A stretch of 64,000 nucleotides of DNA from Paraburkholderia dioscoreae (GTDB lineage Bacteria; Pseudomonadota; Gammaproteobacteria; Burkholderiales; Burkholderiaceae). The stretch spans positions 248,001 through 312,000 of the forward strand of contig NZ_LR699553.1 in assembly GCF_902459535.1 (NCBI RefSeq), written 5' to 3'. The notes under the pieces are model-generated. The model ran no database searches and was not told the origin of the DNA. It was given only the letters and a program-made list of their open reading frames with translations. This document shows, in pieces, positions 51,226-59,782 of this stretch (within the stretch, counting starts at the first letter, position 1; each line of letters opens with the position of its first letter). The position numbers were made by a program, and so were the translations under genes.

Positions 51226-51256
51226 ACAAAGAGCCCGCTCGTGCGGGCTCTTTGTC
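51226..51256. terminator. bidirectional terminator between DUF1840 and the small secreted protein genes
   Basis: ACAAAGAGCCCGC (51226-51238) and its exact complement (51243-51255) form a 13-bp stem with the loop TCGT. The genes on either side are convergent. Confidence 0.85.
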
Positions 51257-51293
51257 GTTCAGAGATTCGAACCGGCTGGCGTTGCCGTGCTGC

Positions 51294-51503
51294 TTACTGG
51301 CTGGCGGCGTCCGCCGGAGCGGCTGCGGGAGCCGACGCACCTTTCTTCACTTTCTTCTTCTTCGGCTTCTTGACGTGTTTCACCGTGGGCGGCGAATACG
51401 AGCTGACCGAACTGGAGCCGCCAGGGGCGGCGGTCTGGGCCAGCGCCACCGAGGCGCCCAAGGCAAGCGAAACAGCGGTCAACAACAGCGTCAGCTTCTT
51501 CAT
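51294..51503 (-). CDS. small secreted Lys-rich protein
   Basis: 69 residues. Signal peptide MKKLTLLLTAVSLALGASVALA, cleaved before QTAAPGG. The mature 47 residues are Ser/Pro-rich, then a Lys run (VKHVKKPKKKKVKKG), then an Ala/Pro tail. GGAGA lies eight bases before the ATG. It would be a small, very basic periplasmic peptide of unknown role; binding to acidic polymers such as LPS or DNA is a guess from charge only. Confidence 0.8.
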   Translation of the reverse strand: MKKLTLLLTAVSLALGASVALAQTAAPGGSSSVSSYSPPTVKHVKKPKKKKVKKGASAPAAAPADAASQ

Positions 51504-51669
51504 ACGATTTTCTCCGTTGACGATTGCAATTAATGAGCCGACGCGTTTTGGCCGCGTCTGGCGGGGTCAAGCCGCCTCAGTCTACAAAGACGAAAATTAC
51601 GTTGCCGCAAATATTCAGTCTTTCTGGCCCGATATAGTGGGTTTCCCGCCACGCCTCGCCGCCCGGTGC

Positions 51670-54387
51670 TTACAGCAAAGGCGCCAGGGCCCGCTCCGCG
51701 TCCGTTTTCGACAGTGACATGCGCCTCGCGTAGTCTTCCAGCTGGTCCTGGCCGATCTTGCCGACCGAGAAATAGGTGCTGTCCGGATGCGCCAGATAGA
51801 AGCCGGAGACGCTCGCTGCCGGCAGCATGGCCAGCGATTCGGTCACGCTCATGCCGATTTCGGTGGCATGCAGCACGTTGAACATATCGCGCTTCACCAG
51901 GTGATCCGGGCAGGCCGGATAGCCGGGCGCCGGGCGGATGCCGCGGTACTTTTCCGCGATCAGTTCTTCGTTGGAGAGCGTTTCGGTATTTGCATAACCC
52001 CACAGGTCGCGCCGCACGCGCGCGTGCAGTGCTTCGGCGAAGGCTTCGGCGAAACGGTCGGCGAGCGCCTTCAGCATGATTGCGCTGTAGTCGTCGTGGT
52101 CCTTTTCGAACTGCTTTTCCTTCACGTCGACGCCGAGTCCCGCCGTCACCGCGAACATGCCGATGTAGTCGGCCACGCCCGAGTCTTTCGGCGCGATGAA
52201 GTCGGCGAGCGACCGGTTCGGCCGCATCACGCCGTCCACCACCGGACGCACGCTTTGCTGGCGCAGATTGCGCCAGGTGAGCGCCACTTCCGAACGCGAT
52301 TCGTCCGTGTAGATTTCGATGTCGTCGTCGTTCACCGTGTTGGCCGGCAGCAGCGCGATCACGCCGTTCGCCTGCAGCCAGCGGCCCTGGATCAGGCGCG
52401 CGAGCATCGACTTGCCGTCCGAGAACACGCGCCGCGCCGATTCGCCGACAATCTCGTCGTTCAGAATGGCCGGATAGGGGCCTGCCAGATCCCACGTCTG
52501 GAAGAACGGACCCCAGTCGATATAGGTCGCCAGCTCGGCCAGATCGAAGTTCCTGAACACGCGGCGGCCGATGAACTTCGGCTTGACCGGCTGATAGCTC
52601 GCCCAATCGACCTTGGTCTTGTTGGCGCGGGCTTCGGCCAGTGTGACCATAGGCAGCGCTTTCTTGTTGGCGTGCTGGTCGCGGATCCGGTCGTAATCCG
52701 ACTTGAGTTCGTCGAGGTACTTCGCCGCGCCCTCGTCGGACAGCAGGCTCGAAGCGACGGAAACCGAACGCGACGCGTCCGGCACGTAGACCACCGGCCC
52801 TTCGTAATGCGGCGCGATCTTCACTGCGGTGTGCACGCGCGAGGTGGTGGCGCCGCCGATCAGCAGCGGAATCTTCTTGATGCGGAAGTAATCGTCGCGC
52901 TGCATTTCCGACGCGACGTACGCCATCTCTTCGAGGCTCGGCGTGATCAACCCGGAGAGCCCGATGATGTCCGCGCCTTCGACCTTCGCCTTCGCGAGAA
53001 TGTCGTTGCAGGAGACCATCACGCCCATGTTGACCACTTCGAAGTTATTGCACTGAAGCACCACCGAAACAATGTTCTTGCCGATATCGTGCACGTCGCC
53101 CTTCACCGTGGCGATGACGATCTTGCCCTTCGCGCGCACGTCGGCGCCGGCTTCGGCGAGCTGCTTTTTCTCTTCCTCGATGTACGGAATCAGATGCGCG
53201 ACGGCCTGCTTCATGACGCGCGCCGACTTCACCACTTGCGGCAGGAACATCTTGCCCTGACCGAACAGGTCGCCGACGATGTTCATGCCGTCCATCAACG
53301 GGCCTTCGATCACATTGATCGGACGGCCGCCTTCGGCGGCGATCTTCGCACGCACTTCCTCGGTGTCTTCGACGATGAAGTTGGTGATGCCATGCACGAG
53401 CGCATGCGACAAGCGTTTCTCGACCGGCTGGTTGCGCCACTCCAGATTCTCTTCCTTCTTCGCGGCGCCGGTCTTGAACTTGTCGGCGATTTCGAGCAGC
53501 CGGTCGGTGCCGTCTTCACGGCGGTTCAGCACGACGTCTTCCACGCGTTCGCGCAACTCCGGATCGAGGTCGGCATACACGCCGAGCTGGCCCGCGTTGA
53601 CGATGCCCATGTCCATGCCCGCCTGGATCGCGTGGTAGAGGAACACGGTGTGGATCGCTTCGCGCACCGGATCATTGCCGCGGAACGAGAACGACACGTT
53701 CGACACGCCGCCGCTCACCTTCGCGTACGGCAGGTTCTGCTTGATCCAGCGCGTGGCGTTGATGAAGTCGACCGCGTAATTGTTGTGCTCCTCGATGCCG
53801 GTCGCGATCGCGAAGATGTTCGGATCGAAGATGATGTCTTCCGGCGGGAAGCCGACTTCGTTGACGAGGAAGTCATACGAGCGCTTGCAGATCTGCGTCT
53901 TGCGTTCGAACGTGTCGGCCTGGCCCTGTTCGTCGAAGGCCATCACCACGGCGGCCGCGCCGTAGCGGCGAATCAGGTTGGCGTGGTGGCGGAACGCTTC
54001 TTCGCCTTCCTTCAGCGAGATCGAGTTGACGATCGCCTTGCCTTGCACGCACTTCAGACCCGCTTCGATCACTTCCCATTTCGACGAGTCGATCATGATC
54101 GGCACGCGCGCGATATCCGGTTCCGATGCGATCAGATTCATGAAGCGCACCATCGCCGCTTTTGAATCGAGCATCGCCTCGTCCATGTTGACGTCGATGA
54201 TCTGCGCGCCGTTTTCGACCTGCTGGCGCGCGACCGCGATCGCTTCGTCGAACTGGTCGTTCAGGATCATTCGCGCAAACGCCTTCGAACCGGTCACGTT
54301 GGTGCGCTCACCCACGTTGATGAAGAGCGTCCCGGACGTGACGTTGAACGGTTCGAGGCCGGAAAGGCGCAAGGTGTGATCGGTCAT
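51670..54387 (-). CDS. metH: methionine synthase, folate-, B12- and SAM-binding part
   Basis: 905 residues that equal the C-terminal two thirds of E. coli MetH. Order: pterin-binding domain (about 12-300, FINVGERTNVTGSKAF), cap domain (about 320-415), B12-binding domain (about 420-560, with GDVHDIGKN and His433 as cobalt ligand), and the reactivation domain that binds SAM (about 575-900, with RPAPGYPACPDH). It transfers the methyl of 5-methyltetrahydrofolate to homocysteine via cobalamin. The homocysteine domain is encoded by a separate gene upstream (54470-55540). The gap of 82 bases has stop codons, so this is a true gene split. Confidence 0.95.
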   Translation of the reverse strand: MTDHTLRLSGLEPFNVTSGTLFINVGERTNVTGSKAFARMILNDQFDEAIAVARQQVENGAQIIDVNMDEAMLDSKAAMVRFMNLIASEPDIARVPIMIDSSKWEVIEAGLKCVQGKAIVNSISLKEGEEAFRHHANLIRRYGAAAVVMAFDEQGQADTFERKTQICKRSYDFLVNEVGFPPEDIIFDPNIFAIATGIEEHNNYAVDFINATRWIKQNLPYAKVSGGVSNVSFSFRGNDPVREAIHTVFLYHAIQAGMDMGIVNAGQLGVYADLDPELRERVEDVVLNRREDGTDRLLEIADKFKTGAAKKEENLEWRNQPVEKRLSHALVHGITNFIVEDTEEVRAKIAAEGGRPINVIEGPLMDGMNIVGDLFGQGKMFLPQVVKSARVMKQAVAHLIPYIEEEKKQLAEAGADVRAKGKIVIATVKGDVHDIGKNIVSVVLQCNNFEVVNMGVMVSCNDILAKAKVEGADIIGLSGLITPSLEEMAYVASEMQRDDYFRIKKIPLLIGGATTSRVHTAVKIAPHYEGPVVYVPDASRSVSVASSLLSDEGAAKYLDELKSDYDRIRDQHANKKALPMVTLAEARANKTKVDWASYQPVKPKFIGRRVFRNFDLAELATYIDWGPFFQTWDLAGPYPAILNDEIVGESARRVFSDGKSMLARLIQGRWLQANGVIALLPANTVNDDDIEIYTDESRSEVALTWRNLRQQSVRPVVDGVMRPNRSLADFIAPKDSGVADYIGMFAVTAGLGVDVKEKQFEKDHDDYSAIMLKALADRFAEAFAEALHARVRRDLWGYANTETLSNEELIAEKYRGIRPAPGYPACPDHLVKRDMFNVLHATEIGMSVTESLAMLPAASVSGFYLAHPDSTYFSVGKIGQDQLEDYARRMSLSKTDAERALAPLL

Positions 54388-54469
54388 GGCGTATGTGCTC
54401 GATTGCTGCGATTAAGTGCGTCGTGTTCGATAGCGGACATGCGGCGGCGGCTCAGAGGCGCTGCTGGGC

Positions 54470-55540
54470 TCAGGCTGCGGCGCGGTATTGCGTCGGCCAT
54501 TGGCGCGGCTTGACTTCGGCCAGCGCCTGCGCAATCGCCGCAATATGCTCAGGCGTCGTGCCACAGCAGCCGCCGGCTATATTCACAAGACCGGCCTGTG
54601 CGAATTCCTTCAGCAAACCAGAGGTATCCGCAGGCAGTTCGTCAAAGCCCGTATCGCTCATAGGATTCGGCAAGCCGGCGTTCGGGTAGCACGACACATA
54701 CGTGTCGCAGAGCTTGGCCAGTTCGGCGATATATGGGCGCATCAAAGCCGCCCCCAGCGCGCAGTTCAAACCGAACGTGAGCGGCTTGGCGTGCCGCAGC
54801 GAGTTCCAGAAGGCTTCGACTGTCTGGCCCGACAGAATGCGGCCCGAAGCGTCGGTGACGGTGCCTGAGATCATGATCGGCAGACGCTCGCCGGTGTCTT
54901 CGAACAGTTCGTCAACTGCAAACAGCGCCGCCTTCGCATTGAGCGTGTCGAAAATCGTCTCCACGAGGAACAGATCGACGCCGCCGTCGAGCAACGCCTT
55001 GGCCTGCTCGTAGTAGGCCGCGCGCAGTTCGTCGAATGTCACGTTGCGCGCGCCCGGATCGTTCACGTCGGGGGAAATGCTCGCGGTCTTCGGCGTCGGT
55101 CCGATCGCGCCGGCGACGAAGCGCGGCTTGTCGGGCGTCGAATACTTGTCGCACGCGGCGCGCGCCAGTTTCGCCGACTCGAGATTCATCTCGACGGCGA
55201 GCGCTTCCATGCCGTAGTCCGCCTGGGCGACCGTGGTCGCGCCGAACGTGTTGGTTTCGATGATGTCCGCGCCCGCCGCCAGATACTGCTCGTGGATCTC
55301 GCTGATGATCTGCGGCTGCGTGATGGACAGCAACTCGTTGTTGCCTTTGATGTCGCGCTCGTAGTCCTTGAAGCGCTCACCTCGATAGCGGGCTTCGTCG
55401 AGCTTGTAGCGCTGGATCATCGTGCCCATTGCGCCGTCCAGGATCAGGATGCGCGACTTGAGCAGCGCGGGCAGCGCCGCGCCGCGCGTGTAGGCGGCGT
55501 CGGGACGGACTGGCGTGGCGGTTTGGGCGGGCTGGTTCAT
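54470..55540 (-). CDS. metH: methionine synthase, homocysteine-binding part
   Basis: 356 residues equal to the N-terminal homocysteine S-methyltransferase domain of MetH. ILDGAMGTMIQRYKL starts the fold, and the zinc ligands are Cys260 (GLNCALG), Cys325 and Cys326 (GGCCGTTPEH). It must work with the protein encoded next (51670-54387) as a two-subunit methionine synthase. It is the first gene of the pair. The upstream stretch has TACAAT at 55587-55582 (leftward) as a -10 candidate, and an 8-bp hairpin (55606-55627) behind it; I see no B12 or SAH riboswitch. Confidence 0.94.
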   Translation of the reverse strand: MNQPAQTATPVRPDAAYTRGAALPALLKSRILILDGAMGTMIQRYKLDEARYRGERFKDYERDIKGNNELLSITQPQIISEIHEQYLAAGADIIETNTFGATTVAQADYGMEALAVEMNLESAKLARAACDKYSTPDKPRFVAGAIGPTPKTASISPDVNDPGARNVTFDELRAAYYEQAKALLDGGVDLFLVETIFDTLNAKAALFAVDELFEDTGERLPIMISGTVTDASGRILSGQTVEAFWNSLRHAKPLTFGLNCALGAALMRPYIAELAKLCDTYVSCYPNAGLPNPMSDTGFDELPADTSGLLKEFAQAGLVNIAGGCCGTTPEHIAAIAQALAEVKPRQWPTQYRAAA

Positions 55541-55579
55541 GGCGGACGAGGGCTTGCGCCGGCTTTTTCGGGAAACCTG

Positions 55580-55630
55580 TCATTGTAGCCGCTGCCGGAC
55601 GAAACCGCCCGGCGCGCGGGCCGGGCGACT
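55580..55630 (-). promoter_or_regulatory. metH promoter region with GC hairpin
   Basis: Read leftward: CGCCCGGC and GCCGGGCG (55627-55620 and 55613-55606) around 6 bases, then TACAAT at 55587-55582 about 18 bases on. No good -35. Position suits the promoter of the metH pair, about 40 bases before the start. Confidence 0.35.
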
Positions 55631-55694
55631 GTCCTGGATGTGCGGGCGCGCTGCATGGGAAAGGACGGGAAAATAGCGAAGCGGCGTCACAAAG

Positions 55695-55732
55695 AAAACG
55701 GCCCAGCGAGGCAAAAGCCTGCTGGGCCGCTT
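55695..55732 (-). terminator. terminator of the DUF3567 gene
   Basis: CGGCCCAGC (55699-55707) pairs with GCTGGGCCG (55721-55729), with an inner AGGC-AAAA-GCCT hairpin; leftward it is followed by TTTTCTTTG. It separates the DUF3567 gene from metH. Confidence 0.85.
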
Positions 55733-55835
55733 CACAATTGCCGACCGACTTGTAAAAGCCGCCGGGTTGCCCGCTAACGGGGCCTGACGGCGCGGCCGAT
55801 TTATGTCGCCAAAAACGTTAAGTCAAACCCTTCGC

Positions 55836-56093
55836 TTAGTGAAGAATCACAGGTTGATGCATCAGGCTGTCGAACTGACCGAGGAATTCGTCCACTTCGT
55901 CCAACGACGGTTCCTCTTCGATCAGCTTCTGCACGTGCTCGCGAAAACGCGCCGCCATTGCTCCGTCGATATAGATCTCGCGTTGCATGTTCTTGTCGAC
56001 GATCTCATAACCCCCTGACTTCATGGCCAGAGGACCTTCCTGCGGCGGAAACTCGACGACACAATAATTGGGGCTGTTGTAGATCATTTGCAT
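55836..56093 (-). CDS. DUF3567 protein
   Basis: 85 residues, MQMIYNSPNYCVVEFPPQEG at the start and GGYEIVDKNMQREIYIDGAMAARFREHV in the middle, the signature of DUF3567, a family restricted to Burkholderiales. An AAGGAG site lies eight bases before the ATG at 56093. No known role. It has its own terminator. Confidence 0.9.
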   Translation of the reverse strand: MQMIYNSPNYCVVEFPPQEGPLAMKSGGYEIVDKNMQREIYIDGAMAARFREHVQKLIEEEPSLDEVDEFLGQFDSLMHQPVILH

Positions 56094-56211
56094 GGCGACA
56101 CTCCTTATTTCCGTTGGCTCCTGGCCAGTCCTGCACCGTAGGTGGAGCGTATGGTTTGGAATTCAAGGGGTGGGTCCGGATTGATGCTTGTAAAAGTTCC
56201 GAACCTACCGG

Positions 56212-57000
56212 TTAGACCGGCCTTTCAAGAAACGTTTCAAGCAGTGCAGCAAAACGGTGAGATTGCTCGACGGGGGCGAGATGAGCGGCATCCAGCAGTT
56301 CGAAACGTGCGCCTTCGATGGCGTCTGCGATCGCCTGCGTAGCAGCAGGCGGCGTGCCCGTGTCGTGGCGGCCCGCCACGGTCAATGCTGGGCATCGGAT
56401 TGTTGCCAGCTTACTGCGTACGTCGAAATCGCGCAGGGCTTCGCACGCTTTGGCGTAGCCTTCTGACAACGTCTGCATCAATACGTCGCGGATTGGCTCG
56501 ACGGCTTCGGGGTGCGCGGTCTGAAAGTCGGGCGTCAGCCAGCGGTTCAATGTCGCGGGCACGAGCGGCGCCATACCGTCGCGGCGGGCCGCCGCGGCAC
56601 GCTGATCCCAGGTGGCGCGGGCTTCAGGCAGCGTGACGGCGCTGCTGTCGGCGATCGTCAAGGTGTCGACGCGCGTGGGGTGATCGAGCGCGAATTGCTG
56701 CGCGACCATGCCGCCCATCGACATGCCGACCAGGTGCGTACGGGGTGCATCGAGCGCGTCGAGCAGCGCGGCGAGATCGTGCGACAGATCGGCGACGCTG
56801 AAGGACTCGCCGGATATCGCGGTCTTGCCGTGGCCGCGCAGGTCGTAGCGCAATACGGTGTAGTCGTCGCGGAAATAGCCGGCGAGCTGGTCCCAAACGG
56901 ACAGATCGCCACCAAGCTGGTGGACGAATGTCAGCCACGGGCCGCCGCCCTCGTTGCTCAGCACATAGCGCGTCTCGATACCGTTGATGTTCACTTGCAT
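56212..57000 (-). CDS. alpha/beta hydrolase, 3-oxoadipate enol-lactonase-like
   Basis: 262 residues, the length of PcaD. It opens MQVNINGIETRYVLSNEGGGPWLTFVHQLGGDL, has RYDLRGHGKT, the nucleophile Ser94 in GMSMGG, Asp in GRHDTGTPP and His in AAHLAPVEQ. PcaD opens beta-ketoadipate enol-lactone in aromatic breakdown. No other pca genes lie here, so the exact substrate is uncertain. AAGGAG six bases before the ATG at 57000 fixes the start. Confidence 0.85.
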   Translation of the reverse strand: MQVNINGIETRYVLSNEGGGPWLTFVHQLGGDLSVWDQLAGYFRDDYTVLRYDLRGHGKTAISGESFSVADLSHDLAALLDALDAPRTHLVGMSMGGMVAQQFALDHPTRVDTLTIADSSAVTLPEARATWDQRAAAARRDGMAPLVPATLNRWLTPDFQTAHPEAVEPIRDVLMQTLSEGYAKACEALRDFDVRSKLATIRCPALTVAGRHDTGTPPAATQAIADAIEGARFELLDAAHLAPVEQSHRFAALLETFLERPV

Positions 57001-57183
57001 GCGGGCTCCTTTGAAGAGGAACGCAGTGGAAGGGACCATTCGCGCACGCCGTGACCCTGCCGGACTGCACGGCTGATCGTATATACGCAGCGCCGACGCG
57101 AACGGTTGCAGTAATGTGTTGCGAGTGCGCGTTGGCGCGGAAGTTTCGCCGATCTGATCGAGACCCCGCCCGGAGTGTGGCTT

Positions 57184-58467
57184 TCAGGGCTTGATGATGC
57201 CAGGCGTATCGGCGGGGCTGGTCGAATCGACTGGTGAAGAGGGCGCGGCACCGGGCGTAACTGCCGGTGAGGCCGAAGGAGACGATCCGCTCGAATTGTC
57301 AGGGGACGCCGCGCCGGCATCGCCGTTACTGTCCGGCGGGCTGCCGGCGTTCCCGGCATTGAGCTTGCCACGCCACACCAGTTCGAATTGCGTGCCGTTC
57401 GGTTCCGTCTGAACGATGCGCGCGGGCAGCCAGCCGAGCGACGGCGCGAGCCACACGTCGATGCGGCGCAAGTCGCCGTCACGGCGGGGCAGGCGCTTGA
57501 AATGGCGCGTATCGAGGAAACCCCGGTCCGTGCGGATGGTTTCGTCGCCGATCGTCTCGACCGGCCAGTTTTCGCCGCTATCGTTATCGACCACGAAGAA
57601 CTGCCGCGTCACGCCGGGCTTGTAGGCGGCCGGGTCGCCGCGCACGAGGCTGGCCAACTGCATCACCATGCTGAAGCGGTCCTGCGCGCCGTCGGGCAAC
57701 GGCAGTGCGGCCGGGGTGCGCGTAAAGGCGATTTTCCTGTCGGTGCGATTGAAGATCGCGATGTCTTCCGCGCGGCGGCCGCGCTTTTCGATGTACTGGT
57801 CCGGCGCGAGGCCGAATGCGTCGATACGGCCGTGGCTCGAATATACGAATGTGCCGACAAAAGGCAGCGGCACCGAGACGACCATCTCATAGCTTTGCGC
57901 GCTGCTGGTCCAGTGGATCGTGCCGGGTTGATTGCGCACGCCGTTGTAGAACGTGTCGTATTGCAGTTCGCCGGATGGCGGGATGGAGAACTTCACGCCG
58001 GGCGACGCCTGCGGCGCACTTGCGGCCGTGGGCGCGCCAGCCGTGCTCGCGGCGGCGTTGGGAGCCGCATTGGGGCTCGCTGCGTCCGGCGCGCTCGCCA
58101 CGGCGTCCGATGCTGCGGCAGGCGCCGCCGGCGCGGCTTGCCTGGCCGGTTGCAGCGCCGTCAACACATGTTCGCGCGGCTTGCGCGCCACGGCCCGGCG
58201 CGCGGGCGCCGGTTCCGGCGTGGGTGACGCGGCGGCGGCCGGTTTGCGTTCGACACGTTCCGGCGTCAGCAATGCGACCTGCACGGGCACACGCTCGTCG
58301 TCCGAGGGATTGAGCGTTGCGCGATTGCGCTCGACCCATTGCGCGGCAATCCAGTGCAACACGGCCACGATCAGCAGCACCGCGATCCAGCGCCCCGCGC
58401 GCAAACCGGTGCGCCGCCCGCCGGGCGGCGTGCGATCGGAACGGCGGGCGGCGGGAGCGGAGGACAT
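57184..58467 (-). CDS. DUF3108 protein with N-terminal membrane anchor
   Basis: 427 residues. A basic N-terminus, then a membrane helix (RWIAVLLIVAVLHWIAAQWV, about 27-46), a Pro/Ala-rich linker (about 75-165), and a DUF3108 beta domain (about 170-370: GELQYDTFYNGV, YEMVVSVPLPFVGTFVYSSHGRIDAFGLAPDQY), ending in a Ser/Pro/Asp tail. The layout is TonB-like: anchor, extended periplasmic linker, folded end. DUF3108 proteins are periplasmic with unknown role. No clear ribosome-binding site for the ATG at 58467. Confidence 0.82.
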   Translation of the reverse strand: MSSAPAARRSDRTPPGGRRTGLRAGRWIAVLLIVAVLHWIAAQWVERNRATLNPSDDERVPVQVALLTPERVERKPAAAASPTPEPAPARRAVARKPREHVLTALQPARQAAPAAPAAASDAVASAPDAASPNAAPNAAASTAGAPTAASAPQASPGVKFSIPPSGELQYDTFYNGVRNQPGTIHWTSSAQSYEMVVSVPLPFVGTFVYSSHGRIDAFGLAPDQYIEKRGRRAEDIAIFNRTDRKIAFTRTPAALPLPDGAQDRFSMVMQLASLVRGDPAAYKPGVTRQFFVVDNDSGENWPVETIGDETIRTDRGFLDTRHFKRLPRRDGDLRRIDVWLAPSLGWLPARIVQTEPNGTQFELVWRGKLNAGNAGSPPDSNGDAGAASPDNSSGSSPSASPAVTPGAAPSSPVDSTSPADTPGIIKP

Positions 58468-58741
58468 CGGCAAATGAATGTGTGGGCAAGGACAGCGTCG
58501 GGTTTGAATGCCAGCGGATGTGGGCTGCGGCGATTGGCAAAGAGGCGCGAGGCTTGATCTGCGAGGCCGGTTGCGAACCGGTTCGACCGTACTGTCGCAA
58601 GCGATGTTCCGCGTCGATGAAAAGAGAAAGAGAAAGGCCGCACGCGCGATGCGCCGCCGCGCCACGCCTTCGATGCTTTCCACCCGGCTCGTCAGCCTTT
58701 CGCGTCAGAGCCGGCGACCGCACCGCGCCCACCGTGCGCTA

Positions 58742-59641
58742 TCACACCTGTTCGTCACGTGGCGCCGCACTATACCCCAGCTCGTACGAGAGCTTTTGCG
58801 CGCATTCGCGCAACGCCGTATCGATCTCGCCACCCCAGCGAATATCGAACGCGCCTTCATGACCGAGCGCGACGAGGCCGAGCGCCAGTTCGCCGGTCGA
58901 GTCGAACACCGGCATGGAGAACGCGTGTATGGTCGGCAGCAACATGCCTTCCACGCGCGCCGCCTGGTGCTCGCGCACTTGCGCGAGCACCCGTTCGACT
59001 TCGTCCCGCGTGCGTGGGGCGCCCGTCTGCGACGAGCGGCGCGAATCGGCCAGTTCGCGTTCGAGCATGGCGGCGGTCTTGCTCCGCGGCAGATACGCGG
59101 CGAACAGCAGGCCGGTGGCGGAACTGAGCAGGGGCATTACATCGCCGAGTTTCAGCGACGCTTTTGCCGGATAGCTCGATTCCATCCAGTGCACCATGGT
59201 CGGCCCCTGGTTGCCCCATACCGCGATGCCCACCGTGAGATCGAGCCGGTCGCGCAACTCGGACAGCGCGATGCGCGCGAGCTTGACGCCGTCCACGCGA
59301 GCAAGCCGCGCAAGTCCCAGTTGCAGGGCAAAACCGCCCAGTTCGTAGCGGCCCGACAGGGCGTCTTGCGAGACCACGCCGAGACGCAGAAAACTCACCA
59401 GATAACGGTGCGCTTTTGCCGGGCTCATGCCGGCGCGCTGGGCGAGATCGCGCAGCATCATGGCGCGCGGTTCGCGGGTCAGGACGTCGAGCAATCTGAA
59501 GCCGACTTCGATGGACTGGATGCCCGAACGCAGCTTTTCCTCGCCGGTCTCGACGCTTTCGTCGTCGGATTCGGGCGTGTCGAGCGGTTCAGTGGCGTCG
59601 GCGTCGGTGCGGATCGCGCCGGAGCGGGCAATTGGAGGCAT
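58742..59641 (-). CDS. IclR-family transcriptional regulator
   Basis: 299 residues. An acidic N-terminal tail of about 35 residues precedes the winged helix (about 36-100: SIEVGFRLLDVLTREPRAMMLRDLAQRAGMSPAKAHRYLVSFLRLGVV), then the GAF-like effector domain with VGIAVWGNQGP and the C-terminal ALGLVALGHEG. It is divergent from the FAA hydrolase gene with a 141-base spacer that carries direct repeats and a palindrome; control of that gene is the simplest reading. Start is the ATG at 59641, without clear Shine-Dalgarno. Confidence 0.9.
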   Translation of the reverse strand: MPPIARSGAIRTDADATEPLDTPESDDESVETGEEKLRSGIQSIEVGFRLLDVLTREPRAMMLRDLAQRAGMSPAKAHRYLVSFLRLGVVSQDALSGRYELGGFALQLGLARLARVDGVKLARIALSELRDRLDLTVGIAVWGNQGPTMVHWMESSYPAKASLKLGDVMPLLSSATGLLFAAYLPRSKTAAMLERELADSRRSSQTGAPRTRDEVERVLAQVREHQAARVEGMLLPTIHAFSMPVFDSTGELALGLVALGHEGAFDIRWGGEIDTALRECAQKLSYELGYSAAPRDEQV

Positions 59642-59659
59642 GAGCAAGGCGCATGGAGC

Positions 59660-59757
59660 GCATTCAAAGGTGACGCATTTAAAGGTGATACCTGGATGAG
59701 GCAGGCGCGGGCACTTGGGCCGTGTCGATTCACCATCGTAGAATAGATTCCCTCTAT
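59660..59757 (+). promoter_or_regulatory. divergent control region of the IclR and FAA hydrolase genes
   Basis: Two direct repeats of 14 bases differing at one position (GCATTCAAAGGTGA at 59660, GCATTTAAAGGTGA at 59675) lie 15 bases apart near the IclR start. Rightward, TTGGGC (59715-59720), 18 bases, TAGAAT (59739-59744) is a promoter candidate for the hydrolase gene, and the palindrome ATAGA, 5 bases, TCTAT (59743-59757) covers the expected start point. Confidence 0.5.
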
Positions 59758-59782
59758 CGTCACTAACACGGTTCGCTCATCT

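Noticed and set aside
51256..51300. GGTTCGAATC on the - strand, resembling a tRNA T-loop
   Set aside because: No acceptor, D or anticodon arm can be formed around it and the sequence runs into the small secreted protein gene.
51787..54165. A 792-codon open frame on the + strand opposite metH
   Set aside because: It is the mirror of the metH gene; its composition is arginine- and histidine-rich with no family resemblance. Long antisense frames are common at this GC content.
55541..55835. B12 or SAH riboswitch upstream of metH
   Set aside because: I looked for the B12-box and for the SAH core on the leftward strand and found neither, only a simple GC hairpin.
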